This document shows positions 1 to 13,800 of a DNA stretch of 54,389 nucleotides, in pieces. The number at the start of each line of letters is the position of its first letter. Positions within the stretch are counted from its first letter, which is position 1. Under the pieces are notes generated by a model. It was given only the letters and a program-made list of their open reading frames with translations. It had not been told where the DNA came from and ran no database searches. This DNA comes from Liolophura sinensis (Eukaryota > Mollusca > Polyplacophora > Chitonida > Chitonidae): contig NW_027018224.1 in assembly GCF_032854445.1 (NCBI RefSeq), forward strand, positions 1 through 54,389, read 5' to 3'. The position numbers were made by a program, and so were the translations under genes.

Positions 1-429
1 ACGGCTCTTACTCCATGGAAACCAAGGAAATTTGCAATTTTTCAACAGCTGGAGATGCCTGACCCAATTGCGCATCTTTTGGCACCTTATTGATGTGGGT
101 CAGTGTTCAATTGTACTTTTTACAGCAGACTGTATCAAGTACCTTGTGTTTTTTATATAAAAATGGTGTGGTTTTTCTACATGTAGATAAAGAGATTAAG
201 TTTTATCTTCGACTTAGAAGTAAGACATTTGCTGGGTGAGTTAAATGGGCTTGGCCCAAAGATTTGACATCTTCTGGGCTACCGAAGGGCACATAACTTA
301 TAATCAAAAGTTGAATATAGTAATGACCAGTCGCGATTGTACATAGTACATGTAGCCGATTTCAATTAGCAAAAGGACCAGGCAAAAATCCAAAAGTGGA
401 AAAAATGTTCCAATGCTGCTGGTAAGAGG
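1..429 (+). repeat. Truncated first satellite unit
   Basis: The window opens inside a unit at the acggctctt block and lacks roughly its first 120 bp. It has agctgg, gtgtttttt, gagattaag, gacatc and gcgattg at the diagnostic sites, which is a left-domain combination. A one-base insertion gives an extra T near 200. The cut is the window edge, not a biological end. Confidence 0.95.
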
Positions 430-1525
430 CTAATCTGACGTATTTTGTGACGAGAAATCGAATGGTGCAAACCGCGTTGCTCTCCGACCAATACTTTTGG
501 CTGTAGCCACAATTGAATCATCATTTATGTCAAAATCACGTGCCCAGCAACGGCTCTTACTCCATGGAAACCAAGGAAATTTGCAATTTTTCAACACCTG
601 GAGATGCCTGACCCAATTGCGCATCTTTTGGCACCTTATTGATGTGGGTCAGTGTTCAATTGTACTTTTTACAGCAGACTGTATCAAGTACCTTGTGGTT
701 TTTATATAAAAATGGTGTGGTTTTTCTACATGTAGATAAAGAGATTAAGTTTATCTTCGACTTAGAAGTAAGACATTTGCTGGGTGAGTTAAATGGGCTT
801 GGCCCAAAGATTTGACATCTTCTGGGCTACCGAAGGGCACATAACTTATAATCAAAAGTTGAATATAGTAATGACCAGTCGCGATGGTACATAGTACATG
901 TAGCCGATTTCAAGTAGCAAAAGGACCAGGCAAAAATCCAAAAGTAAAAAAAATGCTCCAATCGTGCTGGTAAGAGGCTAATCCGACGTATTTTGTGACG
1001 AGAAATCGAATGGTGCAAACCGCGTTGCTCTCCGACCAATACTTTGGCTGTAGCCACAATTGAATCATCATTTATGTCAAAATCACGTGCCCAGCAACGG
1101 CTCTTACTCCATGGAAACCAAGGAAATTTGCAATTTTTCAACACCTGGAGATGCCTGACCCAATGCGCATCTTTTGGCACCTTATTGATGTGGGTCAGTG
1201 TTCAATTGTACTTTTTACAGCAGACTGTATCAAGTACCTTGTGTTTTTTATATAAAAATGGTGTGGTTTTTCTACATGTAGATAAAGACATTGAGTTTAT
1301 CTTCGACTTAGAAGTAAGACATTTGCTGGGTGAGTTAAATGGGCTTGGCCCAAAGATTTGACATCTTCTGGGCTACCGAAGGGCACATAACTTATAATCA
1401 AAAGTTGAATATAGTAATGACCAGTCGCGATTGTACATAGTACATGTAGCCGATTTTCAATTAGCAAAAGGACCAGGCAAAAAATCCAAAAGTGGAAAAA
1501 ATGTTCCAATGCTGCTGGTAAGAGG
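430..1525 (+). repeat. Two-unit module, copy 1 (repeats at 3722)
   Basis: These two units share an ordered set of rare variants with 3722-4823, 3292 bp (six units) downstream. Both modules start with ctaatctgacg instead of ctaatccgacg. Both have ttcaagtagc instead of ttcaattagc at the end of the first unit, both then have the long A-run/atcgtgctgg tract, and both have gacattgag in the second unit. The shared rare ttcaagtagc variant makes independent origin unlikely. Confidence 0.75.
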
Positions 1526-3721
1526 CTAATCCGACGTATTTTGTGACGAGAAATCGAATGGTGCAAACCGCGTTGCTCTCCGACCAATACTTTTGGCTGT
1601 AGCCACAATTGAATCATCATTTATGTCAAAATCACGTGCCCAGCAACGGCTCTTACTCCATGGAAACCAAGGAAATTTGCAATTTTTCAACACCTGGAGA
1701 TGCCTGACCCAATTGCGCATCTTTTGGCACCTTATTGATGTGGGTCAGTGTTCAATTGTACTTTTTACAGCAGACTGTATCAAGTACCTTGTGTTTTTTA
1801 TATAAAAATGGTGTGGTTTTTCTACATGTAGATAAAGACATTGAGTTTATCTTCGACTTAGAAGTAAGACATTTGCTGGGTGAGTTAAATGGGCTTGGCC
1901 CAAAGATTTGACCATCTTCTGGGCTACCGAAGGGCACATAACTTATAATCAAAAGTTGAATATAGTAATGACCAGTCGCGATTGTACATAGTACATGTAG
2001 CCGATTTCAATTAGCAAAAGGACCAGGCAAAAGTCCAAAAGTGGAAAAAATGTTCCAATGCTGCTGGTAAGAGGCTAATCCGACGTATTTTGTGACGAGA
2101 AATCGAATGGTGCAAACCGCGTTGCTCTCCGACCAATACTTTTGGCTGTAGCCACAATTGAATCATCATTTATGTCAAAATCACGTGCCCAGCAACGGCT
2201 CTTACTCCATGGAAACCAAGGAAATTTGCAATTTTTCAACAGCTGGAGATGCCTGACCCAATTGCGCATCTTTTGGCACCTTATTGATGTGGGTCAGTGT
2301 TCAATTGTACTTTTTACAGCAGGACTGTATCAAGTACCTTGTGGTTTTTATATAAAAATGGTGTGGTTTTTCTACATGTAGATAAAGAGATTAAGTTTAT
2401 CTTCGACTTAGAAGTAAGACATTTGCTGGGTGAGTTAAATGGGCTTGGCCCAAAGATTTGACATCTTCTGGGCTACCGAAGGGCACATAACTTATAATCA
2501 AAAGTTGAATATAGTAATGACCAGTCGCGATTGTACATAGTACATGTAGCCGATTTCAATTAGCAAAAGGACCAGGCAAAAATCCAAAAGTGGAAAAAAT
2601 GTTCCAATGCTGCTGGTAAGAGGCTAATCCGACGTATTTTGTGACGAGAAATCGAATGGTGCAAACCGCGTTGCTCTCCGACCAATACTTTTGGCTGTAG
2701 CCACAATTGAATCATCATTTATGTCAAAAATCACGTGCCCAGCAACGGCTCTTACTCCATGGAAACCAAGGAAATTTCCAATTTTTCAACACCTGGAGAT
2801 GCCTGACCCAATTGCGCATCTTTTGGCACCTTATTGATGTGGGTCAGTGTTCAATTGTACTTTTTACAGCAGACTGTATCAAGTACCTTGTTGTTTTTAT
2901 ATAAAAATGGTGTGGTTTTTCTACATGTAGATAAAGAGATTAAGTTTATCTTCGACTTAGAAGTAAGACATTTGCTGGGTGAGTTAAATGGGCTTGGCCC
3001 AAAGATTTGACATCTTCTGGGCTACCGAAGGGCACATAACTTATAATCAAAAGTTGAATATAGTAATGACCAGTCGCGATTGTACATAGTACATGTAGCC
3101 GATTTCAATTAGCAAAAGGACCAGGCAAAAATCCAAAAGTGGAAAAAATGTTCCAATGCTGCTGGTAAGAGGCTAATCCGACGTATTTTGTGACGAGAAA
3201 ATCGAATGGTGCAAACCGCGTTGCTCTCCGACCAATACTTTTGGCTGTAGCCACAATTGAATCATCATTTATGTCAAAATCACGTGCCCAGCAACGGCTC
3301 TTACTCCATGGAAAACCAAGGAAATTTGCAATTTTTCAACAGCTGGAGATGCCTGACCCAATTGCGCATCTTTTGGCACCTTATTGATGTGGGTCAGTGT
3401 TCAATTGTACTTTTTACAGCAGACTGTATCAAGTACCTTGTGTTTTTTATATAAAAATGGTGTGGTTTTTCTACATGTAGATAAAGAGATTAAGTTTATC
3501 TTCGACTTAGAAGTAAGACATTTGCTGGGTGAGTTAAATGGGCTTGGCCCAAAGATTTGACATCTTCTGGGCTACCGAAGGGCACATAACTTATAATCAA
3601 AAGTTGAATATAGTAATGACCAGTCGCGATTGTACATAGTACATGTAGCCGATTTCAATTAGCAAAGGACCAGGCAAAAATCCAAAAGTGGAAAAAATGT
3701 TCCAATGCTGCTGGTAAGAGG

Positions 3722-4823
3722 CTAATCTGACGTATTTTGTGACGAGAAATCGAATGGTGCAAACCGCGTTGCTCTCCGACCAATACTTTTGGCTGTAGCC
3801 ACAATTGAATCATCATTTATGTCAAAATCACGTGCCCAGCAACGGCTCTTACTCCATGGAAACCAAGGAAATTTCCAATTTTTCAACACCTGGAGATGCC
3901 TGACCCAATTGCGCATCTTTTGGCACCTTATTGATGTGGGTCAGTGTTCAATTGTACTTTTTACAGCAGACTGTATCAAGTACCTGTGGTTTTTATATAA
4001 AAATGGTGTGGTTTTTCTACATGTAGATAAAGAGATTAAGTTTATCTTCGACTTAGAAGTAAGACATTTGCTGGGTGAGTTAAATGGGCTTGGCCCAAAG
4101 ATTTGACATCTTCTGGGCTACCGAAGGGCACATAACTTATAATCAAAAGTTGAATATAGTAATGACCAGTCGCGATGGTACATAGTACATGTAGCCGATT
4201 TCAAGTAGCAAAAGGACCAGGCAAAAATCCAAAAGTAAAAAAAATGCTCCAATCGTGCTGGTAAGAGGCTAATCCGACGTATTTTGTGACGAGAAAATCG
4301 AATGGTGCAAACCGCGTTGCTCTCCGACCAATACTTTTGGCTGTAGCCACAATTGAATCATCATTTATGTCAAAATCACGTGCCCAGCAACGGCTCTTAC
4401 TCCATGGAAACCAAGGAAATTTGCAATTTTTCAACACCTGGAGATGCCTGACCCAATTGCGCATCTTTTGGCACCTTATTGATGTGGGTCAGTGTTCAAT
4501 TGTACTTTTTACAGCAGACTGTATCAAGTACCTTGTGTTTTTTATATAAAAATGGTGTGGTTTTTCTACATGTAGATAAAGACATTGAGTTTATCTTCGA
4601 CTTAGAAGTAAGACATTTGCTGGGTGAGTTTAAATGGGCTTGGCCCAAAGATTTGACATCTTCTGGGCTACCGAAGGGCACATAACTTATAATCAAAAGT
4701 TGAATATAGTAATGACCAGTCGCGATTGTACATAGTACATGTAGCCGATTTCAATTCAATTAGCAAAAGGACCAGGCAAAAATCCAAAAGTGGAAAAAAT
4801 GTTCCAATGCTGCTGGTAAGAGG
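3722..4823 (+). repeat. Two-unit module, copy 2 (matches 430-1525)
   Basis: It carries the same rare variants as 430-1525 in the same order, including ttcaagtagc near 4200. It differs in having the aatttccaa allele rather than aatttgcaa in its first unit, which suggests later exchange with other units. A 5-bp duplication (attcaattcaa) lies near 4750 in the second unit. Confidence 0.75.
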
Positions 4824-7800
4824 CTAATCCGACGTATTTTGTGACGAGAAATCGAATGGTGCAAACCGCGTTGCTCTCCGACCAATACTTTTGGCTGTAG
4901 CCACAATTGAATCATCATTTATGTCAAAATCACGTGCCCAGCAACGGCTCTTACTCCATGGAAACCAAGGAAATTTGCAAATTTTCAACACCTGGAGATG
5001 CCTGACCCAATTGCGCATCTTTTGGCACCTTATTGATGTGGGTCAGTGTTCAATTGTACTTTTTACAGCAGACTGTATCAAGTACCTTGTGGTTTTTATA
5101 TAAAAATGGTGTGGTTTTTCTACATGTAGATAAAGAGATTAAGTTTATCTTCGACTTAGAAGTAAGACATTTGCTGGGTGAGTTAAATGGGCTTGGCCCA
5201 AAGATTTGACATCTTCTGGGCTACCGAAGGGCACATAACTTATAATCAAAAGTTGAATATAGTAATGACCAGTCGCGATTGTACATAGTACATGTAGCCG
5301 ATTTCAATTAGCAAAAGGACCAGGCAAAAATCCAAAAGTGGAAAAAATGTTCCAATGCTGCTGGTAAGAGGCTAATCCGACGTATTTTGTGACGAGAAAT
5401 CGAATGGTGCAAACCGCGTTGCTCTCCGACCAATACTTTTGGCTGTAGCCACAATTGAATCATCATTTATGTCAAAATCACGTGCCCAGCAACGGCTCTT
5501 ACTCCATGGAAACCAAGGAAATTTGCAATTTTTCAACAGCTGGAGATGCCTGACCCAATTGCGCATCTTTTGGCACCTTATTGATGTGGGTCAGTGTTCA
5601 ATTGTACTTTTTACAGCAGACTGTATCAAGTACCTTGTGGTTTTTATATAAAAATGGTGTGGTTTTTCTACATGTAGATAAAGAGATTAAGTTTATCTTC
5701 GACTTAGAAGTAAGACATTTGCTGGGTGAGTTAAATGGGCTTGGCCCAAAGATTTGACATCTTCTGGGCTACCGAAGGGCACATAACTTATAATCAAAAG
5801 TTGAATATAGTAATGACCAGTCGCGATGGTACATAGTACATGTAGCCGATTTCAATTAGCAAAAGGACCAGGCAAAAATCCAAAAGTAAAAAAAAATGCT
5901 CCAATCGTGCTGGTAAGAGGCTAATCCGACGTATTTTGTGACGAGAAATCGAATGGTGCAAACCGCGTTGCTCTCCGACCAATACTTTTGGCTGTAGCCA
6001 CAATTGAATCATCATTTATGTCAAAATCACGTGCCCAGCAACGGCTCTTACTCCATGGAAACCAAGGAAATTTGCAATTTTTCAACACCTGGAGATGCCT
6101 GACCCAATTGCGCATCTTTTGGCACCTTATTGATGTGGGTCAGTGTTCAATTGTACTTTTTACAGCAGACTGTATCAAGTACCTTGTGGTTTTTATATAA
6201 AAATGGTGTGGTTTTTCTACATGTAGATAAAGAGATTAAGTTTATCTTCGACTTAGAAGTAAGACATTTGCTGGGTGAGTTAAATGGGCTTGGCCCAAAG
6301 ATTTGACATCTTCTGGGCTACCGAAGGGCACATAACTTATAATCAAAAGTTGAATATAGTAATGACCAGTCGCGATTGTACATAGTACATGTAGCCGATT
6401 TCAATTAGCAAAAGGACCAGGTAAAAATCCAAAAGTGGAAAAAATGTTCCAATGCTGCTGGTAAGAGGCTAATCCGACGTATTTTGTGACGAGAAATCGA
6501 ATGGTGCAAACCGCGTTGCTCTCCGACCAATACTTTTGGCTGTAGCCACAATTGAATCATCATTTATGTCAAAATCACGTGCCCAGCAACGGCTCTTACT
6601 CCATGGAAACCAAGGAAATTTCCAATTTTTCAACACCTGGAGATGCCTGACCCAATTGCGCATCTTTTGGCACCTTATTGATGTGGGTCAGTGTTCAATT
6701 GTACTTTTTACAGCAGACTGTATCAAGTACCTTGTTGTTTTTATATAAAAATGGTGTGGTTTTTCTACATGTATATAAAGAGATTAAGTTTATCTTCGAC
6801 TTAGAAGTAAGACATTTGCTGGGTGAGTTAAATGGGCTTGGCCCAAAGATTTGACATCTTCTGGGCTACCGAAGGGCACATAACTTATAATCAAAAGTTG
6901 AATATAGTAATGACCAGTCGCGATTGTACATAGTACATGTAGCCGATTTCAATTAGCAAAAGGACCAGGCAAAAATCCAAAAGTGGAAAAAATGTTCCAA
7001 TGCTGCTGGTAAGAGGCTAATCCGACGTATTTTGTGACGAGAAATCGAATGGTGCAAACCGCGTTGCTCTCCGACCAATACTTTTGGCTGTAGCCACAAT
7101 TGAATCATCATTTATGTCAAAATCACGTGCCCAGCAACGGCTCTTACTCCATGGAAACCAAGGAAATTTGCAATTTTTCAACACCTGGAGATGCCTGACC
7201 CAATTGCGCATCTTTTGGCACCTTATTGATGTGGGTCAGTGTTCAATTGTACTTTTTACAGCAGACTGTATCAAGTACCTTGTGGTTTTTATATAAAAAT
7301 GGTGTGGTTTTTCTACATGTAGATAAAGAGATTAAGTTTATCTTCGACTTAGAAGTAAGACATTTGCTGGGTGAGTTAAATGGGCTTGGCCCAAAGATTT
7401 GACATCTTCTGGGCTACCGAAGGGCACATAACTTATAATCAAAAGTTGAATATAGTAATGACCAGTCGCGATTGTACATAGTACATGTAGCCGATTTCAA
7501 TTAGCAAAAGGACCAGGCAAAAATCCAAAAGTGGAAAAAATGTTCCAATGCTGCTGGTAAGAGGCTAATCTGACGTATTTTGTGACGAGAAATCGAATGG
7601 TGCAAACCGCGTTGCTCTCCGACCAATACTTTTGGCTGTAGCCACAATTGAATCATCATTTATGTCAAAATCACGTGCCCAGCAACGGCTCTTACTCCAT
7701 GGAAACCAAGGAAATTTCCAATTTTTCAACACCTGGACATGCCTGACCCAATTGCGCATCTTTTGGCACCTTATTGATGTGGGTCAGTGTTCAATTGTAC

Positions 7801-10800
7801 TTTTTACAGCAGACTGTATCAAGTACCTTGTGGTTTTTATATAAAAATGGTGTGGTTTTTCTACATGTAGATAAAGAGATTAAGTTTATCTTCGACTTAG
7901 AAGTAAGACATTTGCTGGGTGAGTTAAATGGGCTTGGCCCAAAGATTTGACATCTTCTGGGCTACCGAAGGGCACATAACTTATAATCAAAAGTTGAATA
8001 TAGTAATGACCAGTCGCGATTGTACATAGTACATGTAGCCGATTTCAATTAGCAAAAGGACCAGGCAAAAATCCAAAAGTGGAAAAAATGTTCCAATGCT
8101 GCTGGTAAGAGGCTAATCCGACGTATTTTGTGACGAGAAATCGAATGGTGCAAACCGCGTTGCTCTCCAACCAATACTTTTGGCTGTAGCCACAATTGAA
8201 TCATCATTTATCTCAAAATCACGTGCCCAGCAACGGCTCTTACTCCATGGAAACCAAGGAAATTTGCAATTTTTCAACACCTGGAGATGCCTGACCCAAT
8301 TGCGCATCTTTTGGCACCTTATTGATGTGGGTCAGTGTTCAATTGTACTTTTTACAGCAGACTGTATCAAGTACCTTGTGGTTTTTATATAAAAATGGTG
8401 TGGTTTTTCTACATGTAGATAAAGAGATTAAGTTTATCTTCGACTTAGAAGTAAGACATTTGCTGGGTGAGTTAAATGGGCTTGGCCCAAAGATTTGACA
8501 TCTTCTGGGCTACCGAAGGGCACATAACTTATAATCAAAAGTTGAATATAGTAATGACCAGTCGCGATTGTACATAGTACATGTAGCCGATTTCAATTAG
8601 CAAAAGGACCAGGCAAAAATCCAAAAGTGGAAAAAATGTTCCAATGCTGCTGGAAAGAGGCTAATCCGACGTATTTTGTGACGAGAAATCGAATGGTGCA
8701 AACCGCGTTGCTCTCCGACCAATACTTTTGGCTGTAGCCACAATTGAATCATCATTTATGTCAAAATCACGTGCCCAGCAACGGCTCTTACTCCATGGAA
8801 ACCAAGGAAATTTTCCAATTTTTCAACAGCTGGAGATGCCTGACCCAAATGCGCATCTTTTTGGCACCTTATTGATGTGGGTCAGTGTTCAATTGTACTT
8901 TTTACAGCAGACTGTATCAAGTACCCTTGTGTTTTTTATATAAAAATGGTGTGGTTTTTCTACATGTAGATAAAGACATTGAGTTTATCTTCGACTTAGA
9001 AGTAAGGACATTTGCTGGGTGAGTTAAATGGGCTTGGCCCAAAGATTTGACGTCTTCTGGGCTACCGAAGGGCACATAACTTATAATCAAAAGTTGAATA
9101 TAGTAATGACCAGTCGCGATGGTACATATTACATGTAGCCGATTTCAATTAGCAAAAGGACCAGGCAAAAATCCAAAAGTGGAAAAAATGCTCCAATGCT
9201 GCTGGTAAGAGGCTAATCCGACGTATTTTGTGACGAGAAATCGAATGGTGCAAACGCGTTGCTCTCCCGACCAATACTTTTGGCTGTAGCCACAATTGAA
9301 TCATCATTTATGTCAAAATCACGTGCCCAGCAACGGCTCTTACTCCATGGAAACCAAGGAAATTTCCAATTTTTCAACACCTGGAGATGCCTGACCCAAT
9401 TGCGCATCTTTTGGCACCTTATTGATGTGGGTCAGTGTTCAATTGTACTTTTACAGCAGACTGTATCAAGTACCTTGTGGTTTTTATATAAAAATGGTGT
9501 GGTTTTTCTACATGTAGATAAAGAGATTAAGTTTATCTTCGACTTAGAAGTAAGACATTTGCTGAGTGAGTTAAATGGGCTTGGCCCAAAAATTTGACAT
9601 CTTCTGGGCTACCGAAGGGCACATAACTTATAATCAAAAGTTGAATATAGTAATGACCAGTCGCGATGGTACATAGTACATGTAGCCGATTTCAATTAGC
9701 AAAAGGACCAGGCAAAAATCCAAAAGTAAAAAAAAATGCTCCAATCGTGCTGGTAAGAGGCTAATCCGACGTATTTTGTGACGAGAAATCGAATGGTGCA
9801 AACCGCGTTGCTCTCCGACCAATACTTTTGGCTGTAGCCACAATTGAATCATCATTTATGTCAAAATCACGTGCCCAGCAACGGCTCTTACTCCATGGAA
9901 ACCAAGGAAATTTGCAATTTTTCAACAGCTGGAGATGCCTGACCCAATTGCGCATCTTTTGGCACCTTATTGATGTGGGTCAGTGTTCAATTGTACTTTT
10001 TACAGCAGACTGTATCAAGTACCTTGTGTTTTTTATATAAAAATGGTGTGGTTTTTCTACATGTAGATAAAGACATTGAGTTTATCTTCGACTTAGAAGT
10101 AAGACATTTGCTGGGTGAGTTAAATGGGCTTGGCCCAAAGATTTGACATCTTCTGGGCTACCGAAGGGCACATAACTTATAATCAAAAGTTGAATATAGT
10201 AATGACCAGTCGCGATTGTACATAGTACATGTAGCCGATTTCAATTAGCAAAAGGACCAGGCAAAAATCCAAAAGTGGAAAAAATGTTCCAATGCTGCTG
10301 GTAAGAGGCTAATCCGACGTATTTTGTGACGAGAAATCGAATGGTGCAAACCGCGTTGCTCTCCGACCAATACTTTTGGCTGTAGCCACAATTGAATCAT
10401 CAATTATGTCAAAATCACGTGCCCAGCAACGGCTCTTACTCCATGGAAACCAAGGAAATTTGCAATTTTTCAACAGCTGGAGATGCCTGACCCAATTGCG
10501 CATCTTTTGGCACCTTATTGATGTGGGTCAGTGTTCAATTGTACTTTTTACAGCAGACTGTATCAAGTACCTTGTGTTTTTTATATAAAAATGGTGTGGT
10601 TTTTCTACATGTAGATAAAGAGATTAAGTTTATCTTCGACTTAGAAGTAAGACATTTGCTGGGTGAGTGAAATGGGCTTGGCCCAAAGATTTGACGTCTT
10701 CTGGGCTACCGAAGGGCACATAACTTATAATCAAAAGTTGAATATAGTAATGACCAGTCGCGATGGTACATAGTACATGTAGCCGATTTCAATTAGCAAA

Positions 10801-13800
10801 AGGACCAGGCAAAAATCCAAAAGTGGAAAAAATGTTCCAATGCTGCTGGTAAGAGGCTAATCCGACGTATTTTGTGACGAGAAATCGAATGGTGCAAACC
10901 GCGTTGCTCTCCGACCAATACCTTTGGCTGTAGCCACAATTGAATCATCATTTATGTCAAAATCACGTGCCCAGCAACGGCTCTTACTCCATGGAAACCA
11001 AGGAAATTTGCAATTTTTCAACACCTGGAGATGCCTGGCCCAATTGCGCATCTTTTGGCACCTTATTGATGTGGGTCAGTGTTCAATTGTACTTTTTACA
11101 GCAGACTGTATCAAGTACCTTGTGTTTTTTATATAAAAATGGTGTGGTTTTTCTACATGTAGATAAAGACATTGAGTTTATCTTCGACTTAGAAGTAAGA
11201 CATTTGCTGGGTGAGTGAAATGGGCTTGGCCCAAAGATTTGACGTCTTCTGGGCTACCGAAGGGCACATAACTTATAATCAAAAGTTGAATATAGTAATG
11301 ACCAGTCGCGATGGTACATAGTACATGTAGCCGATTTCAATTAGCAAAAGGACCAGGCAAAAATCCAAAAGTGGAAAAAATGTTCCAATGCTGCTGGTAA
11401 GAGGCTAATCCGACGTATTTTGTGACGAGAAATCGAATGGTGCAAACCGCGTTGCTCTCCGACCAATACTTTTGGCTGTAGCCACAATTGAATCATCAAT
11501 TATGTCAAAATCACGTGCCCAGCAACGGCTCTTACTCCATGGAAACCAAGGAAATTTACAATTTTTCAACACCTGGAGATGCCTGGCCCAATTGCGCATC
11601 TTTTGGCACCTTATTGATGTGGGTCAGTGTTCAATTGTACTTTTTACAGCAGACTGTATCAAGTACCTTGTGTTTTTTATATAAAAATGGTGTGGTTTTT
11701 CTACATGTAGATAAAGACATTGAGTTTATCTTCGACTTAGAAGTAAGACATTTGCTGGGTGAGTTAAATGGGCTTGGCCCAAAGATTTGACATCTTCTGG
11801 GCTACCGAAGGGCACATAACTTATAATCAAAAGTTGAATATAGTAATGACCAGTCGCGATGGTACATAGTACATGTAGCCGATTTCAATTAGCAAAAGGA
11901 CCAGGCAAAAATCCAAAAGTAAAAAAAATGCTCCAATCGTGCTGGTAAGAGGCTAATCCGACGTATTTTGTGACGAGAAATCGAATGGTGCAAACCGCGT
12001 TGCTCTCCGACCAATACTTTTGGCTGTAGCCACAATTGAATCATCATTTATGTCAAAATCACGTGCCCAGCAACGGCTCTTACTCCATGGAAACCAAGGA
12101 AATTTCCAATTTTTCAACACCTGGAGATGCCTGACCCAATTGCGCATCTTTTGGCACCTTATTGATGTGGGTCAGTGTTCAATTGTACTTTTTACAGCAG
12201 ACTGTATCAAGTACCTTGTGGTTTTTATATAAAAATGGTGTGGTTTTTCTACATGTAGATAAAGAGATTAAGTTTATCTTCGACTTAGAAGTAAGACATT
12301 TGCTGGGTGAGTTAAATGGGCTTGGCCCAAAGATTTGACATCTTCTGGGCTACCGAAGGGCACATAACTTATAATCAAAAGTTGAATATAGTAATGACCA
12401 GTCGCGATTGTACATAGTACATGTAGCCGATTTCAATTAGCAAAAGGACCAGGCAAAAATCCAAAAGTGGAAAAAATGTTCCAATGCTGCTGGTAAGAGG
12501 CTAATCCGACGTATTTTGTGACGAGAAATCGAATGGTGCAAACCGCGTTGCTCTCCGACCAATACTTTTGGCTGTAGCCACAATTGAATCATCATTTATG
12601 TCAAAATCACGTGCCCAGCAACGGCTCTTACTCCATGGAAACCAAGGAAATTTCCAATTTTTCAACACCTGGAGATGCCTGACCCAATTGCGCATCTTTT
12701 GGCACCTTATTGATGTGGGTCAGTGTTCAATTGTACTTTTTACAGCAGACTGTATCAAGTACCTTGTGGTTTTTATATAAAAATGGTGTGGTTTTTCTAC
12801 ATGTAGATAAAGAGATTAAGTTTATCTTCGACTTAGAAGTAAGACATTTGCTGGGTGAGTTAAATGGGCTTGGCCCAAAGATTTGACATCTTCTGGGCTA
12901 CCGAAGGGCACATAACTTATAATCAAAAGTTGAATATAGTAATGACCAGTCGCGATTGTACACAGTACATGTAGCCGATTTCAATTAGCAAAAGGACCAG
13001 GCAAAAATCCAAAAGTGGAAAAAATGTTCCAATGCTGCTGGTAAGAGGCTAATCCGACGTATTTTGTGACGAGAAATCGAATGGTGCAAACCGCGTTGCT
13101 CTCCGACCAATACTTTTGGCTGTAGCCACAATTGAATCATCATTTATGTCAAAATCACGTGCCCAGCAACGGCTCTTACTCCATGGAAACCAAGGAAATT
13201 TCCAATTTTTCAACACCTGGAGATGCCTGACCCAATTGCGCATCTTTTGGCACCTTATTGATGTGGGTCAGTGTTCAATTGTACTTTTTACAGCAGACTG
13301 TATCAAGTACCTTGTGTTTTTTATATAAAAATGGTGTGGTTTTTCTACATGTAGATAAAGAGATTAAGTTTATCTTCGACTTAGAAGTAAGACATTTGCT
13401 GGGTGAGTGAAATGGGCTTGGCCCAAAGATTTGACGTCTTCTGGGCTACCGAAGGGCACATAACTTATAATCAAAAGTTGAATATAGTAATGACCAGTCG
13501 CGATGGTACATAGTACATGTAGCCGATTTCAATTAGCAAAAGGACCAGGCAAAAATCCAAAAGTGGAAAAAATGCTCCAATGCTGCTGGTAAGAGGCTAA
13601 TCCGACGTATTTTGTGACGAGAAATCGAATGGTGCAAAACCGCGTTGCTCTCCGACCAATACTTTTGCTGTAGCCACAATTGAATCATCATTTATGTCAA
13701 AATCACGTGCCCAGCAACGGCTCTTACTCCATGGAAGCCAAGGAAATTTGCAATTTTTCAACAGCTGGAGATGCCTGACCCATTGCGCATCTTTGGCACC

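Noticed and set aside
827-1180. 117-codon open frame on the minus strand, the longest seen
   Set aside because: It is open only because a one-base loss (cccaatgcgc, and actttgg upstream) shifts frames in this unit. Neighbouring units do not keep it and it matches no family I know.
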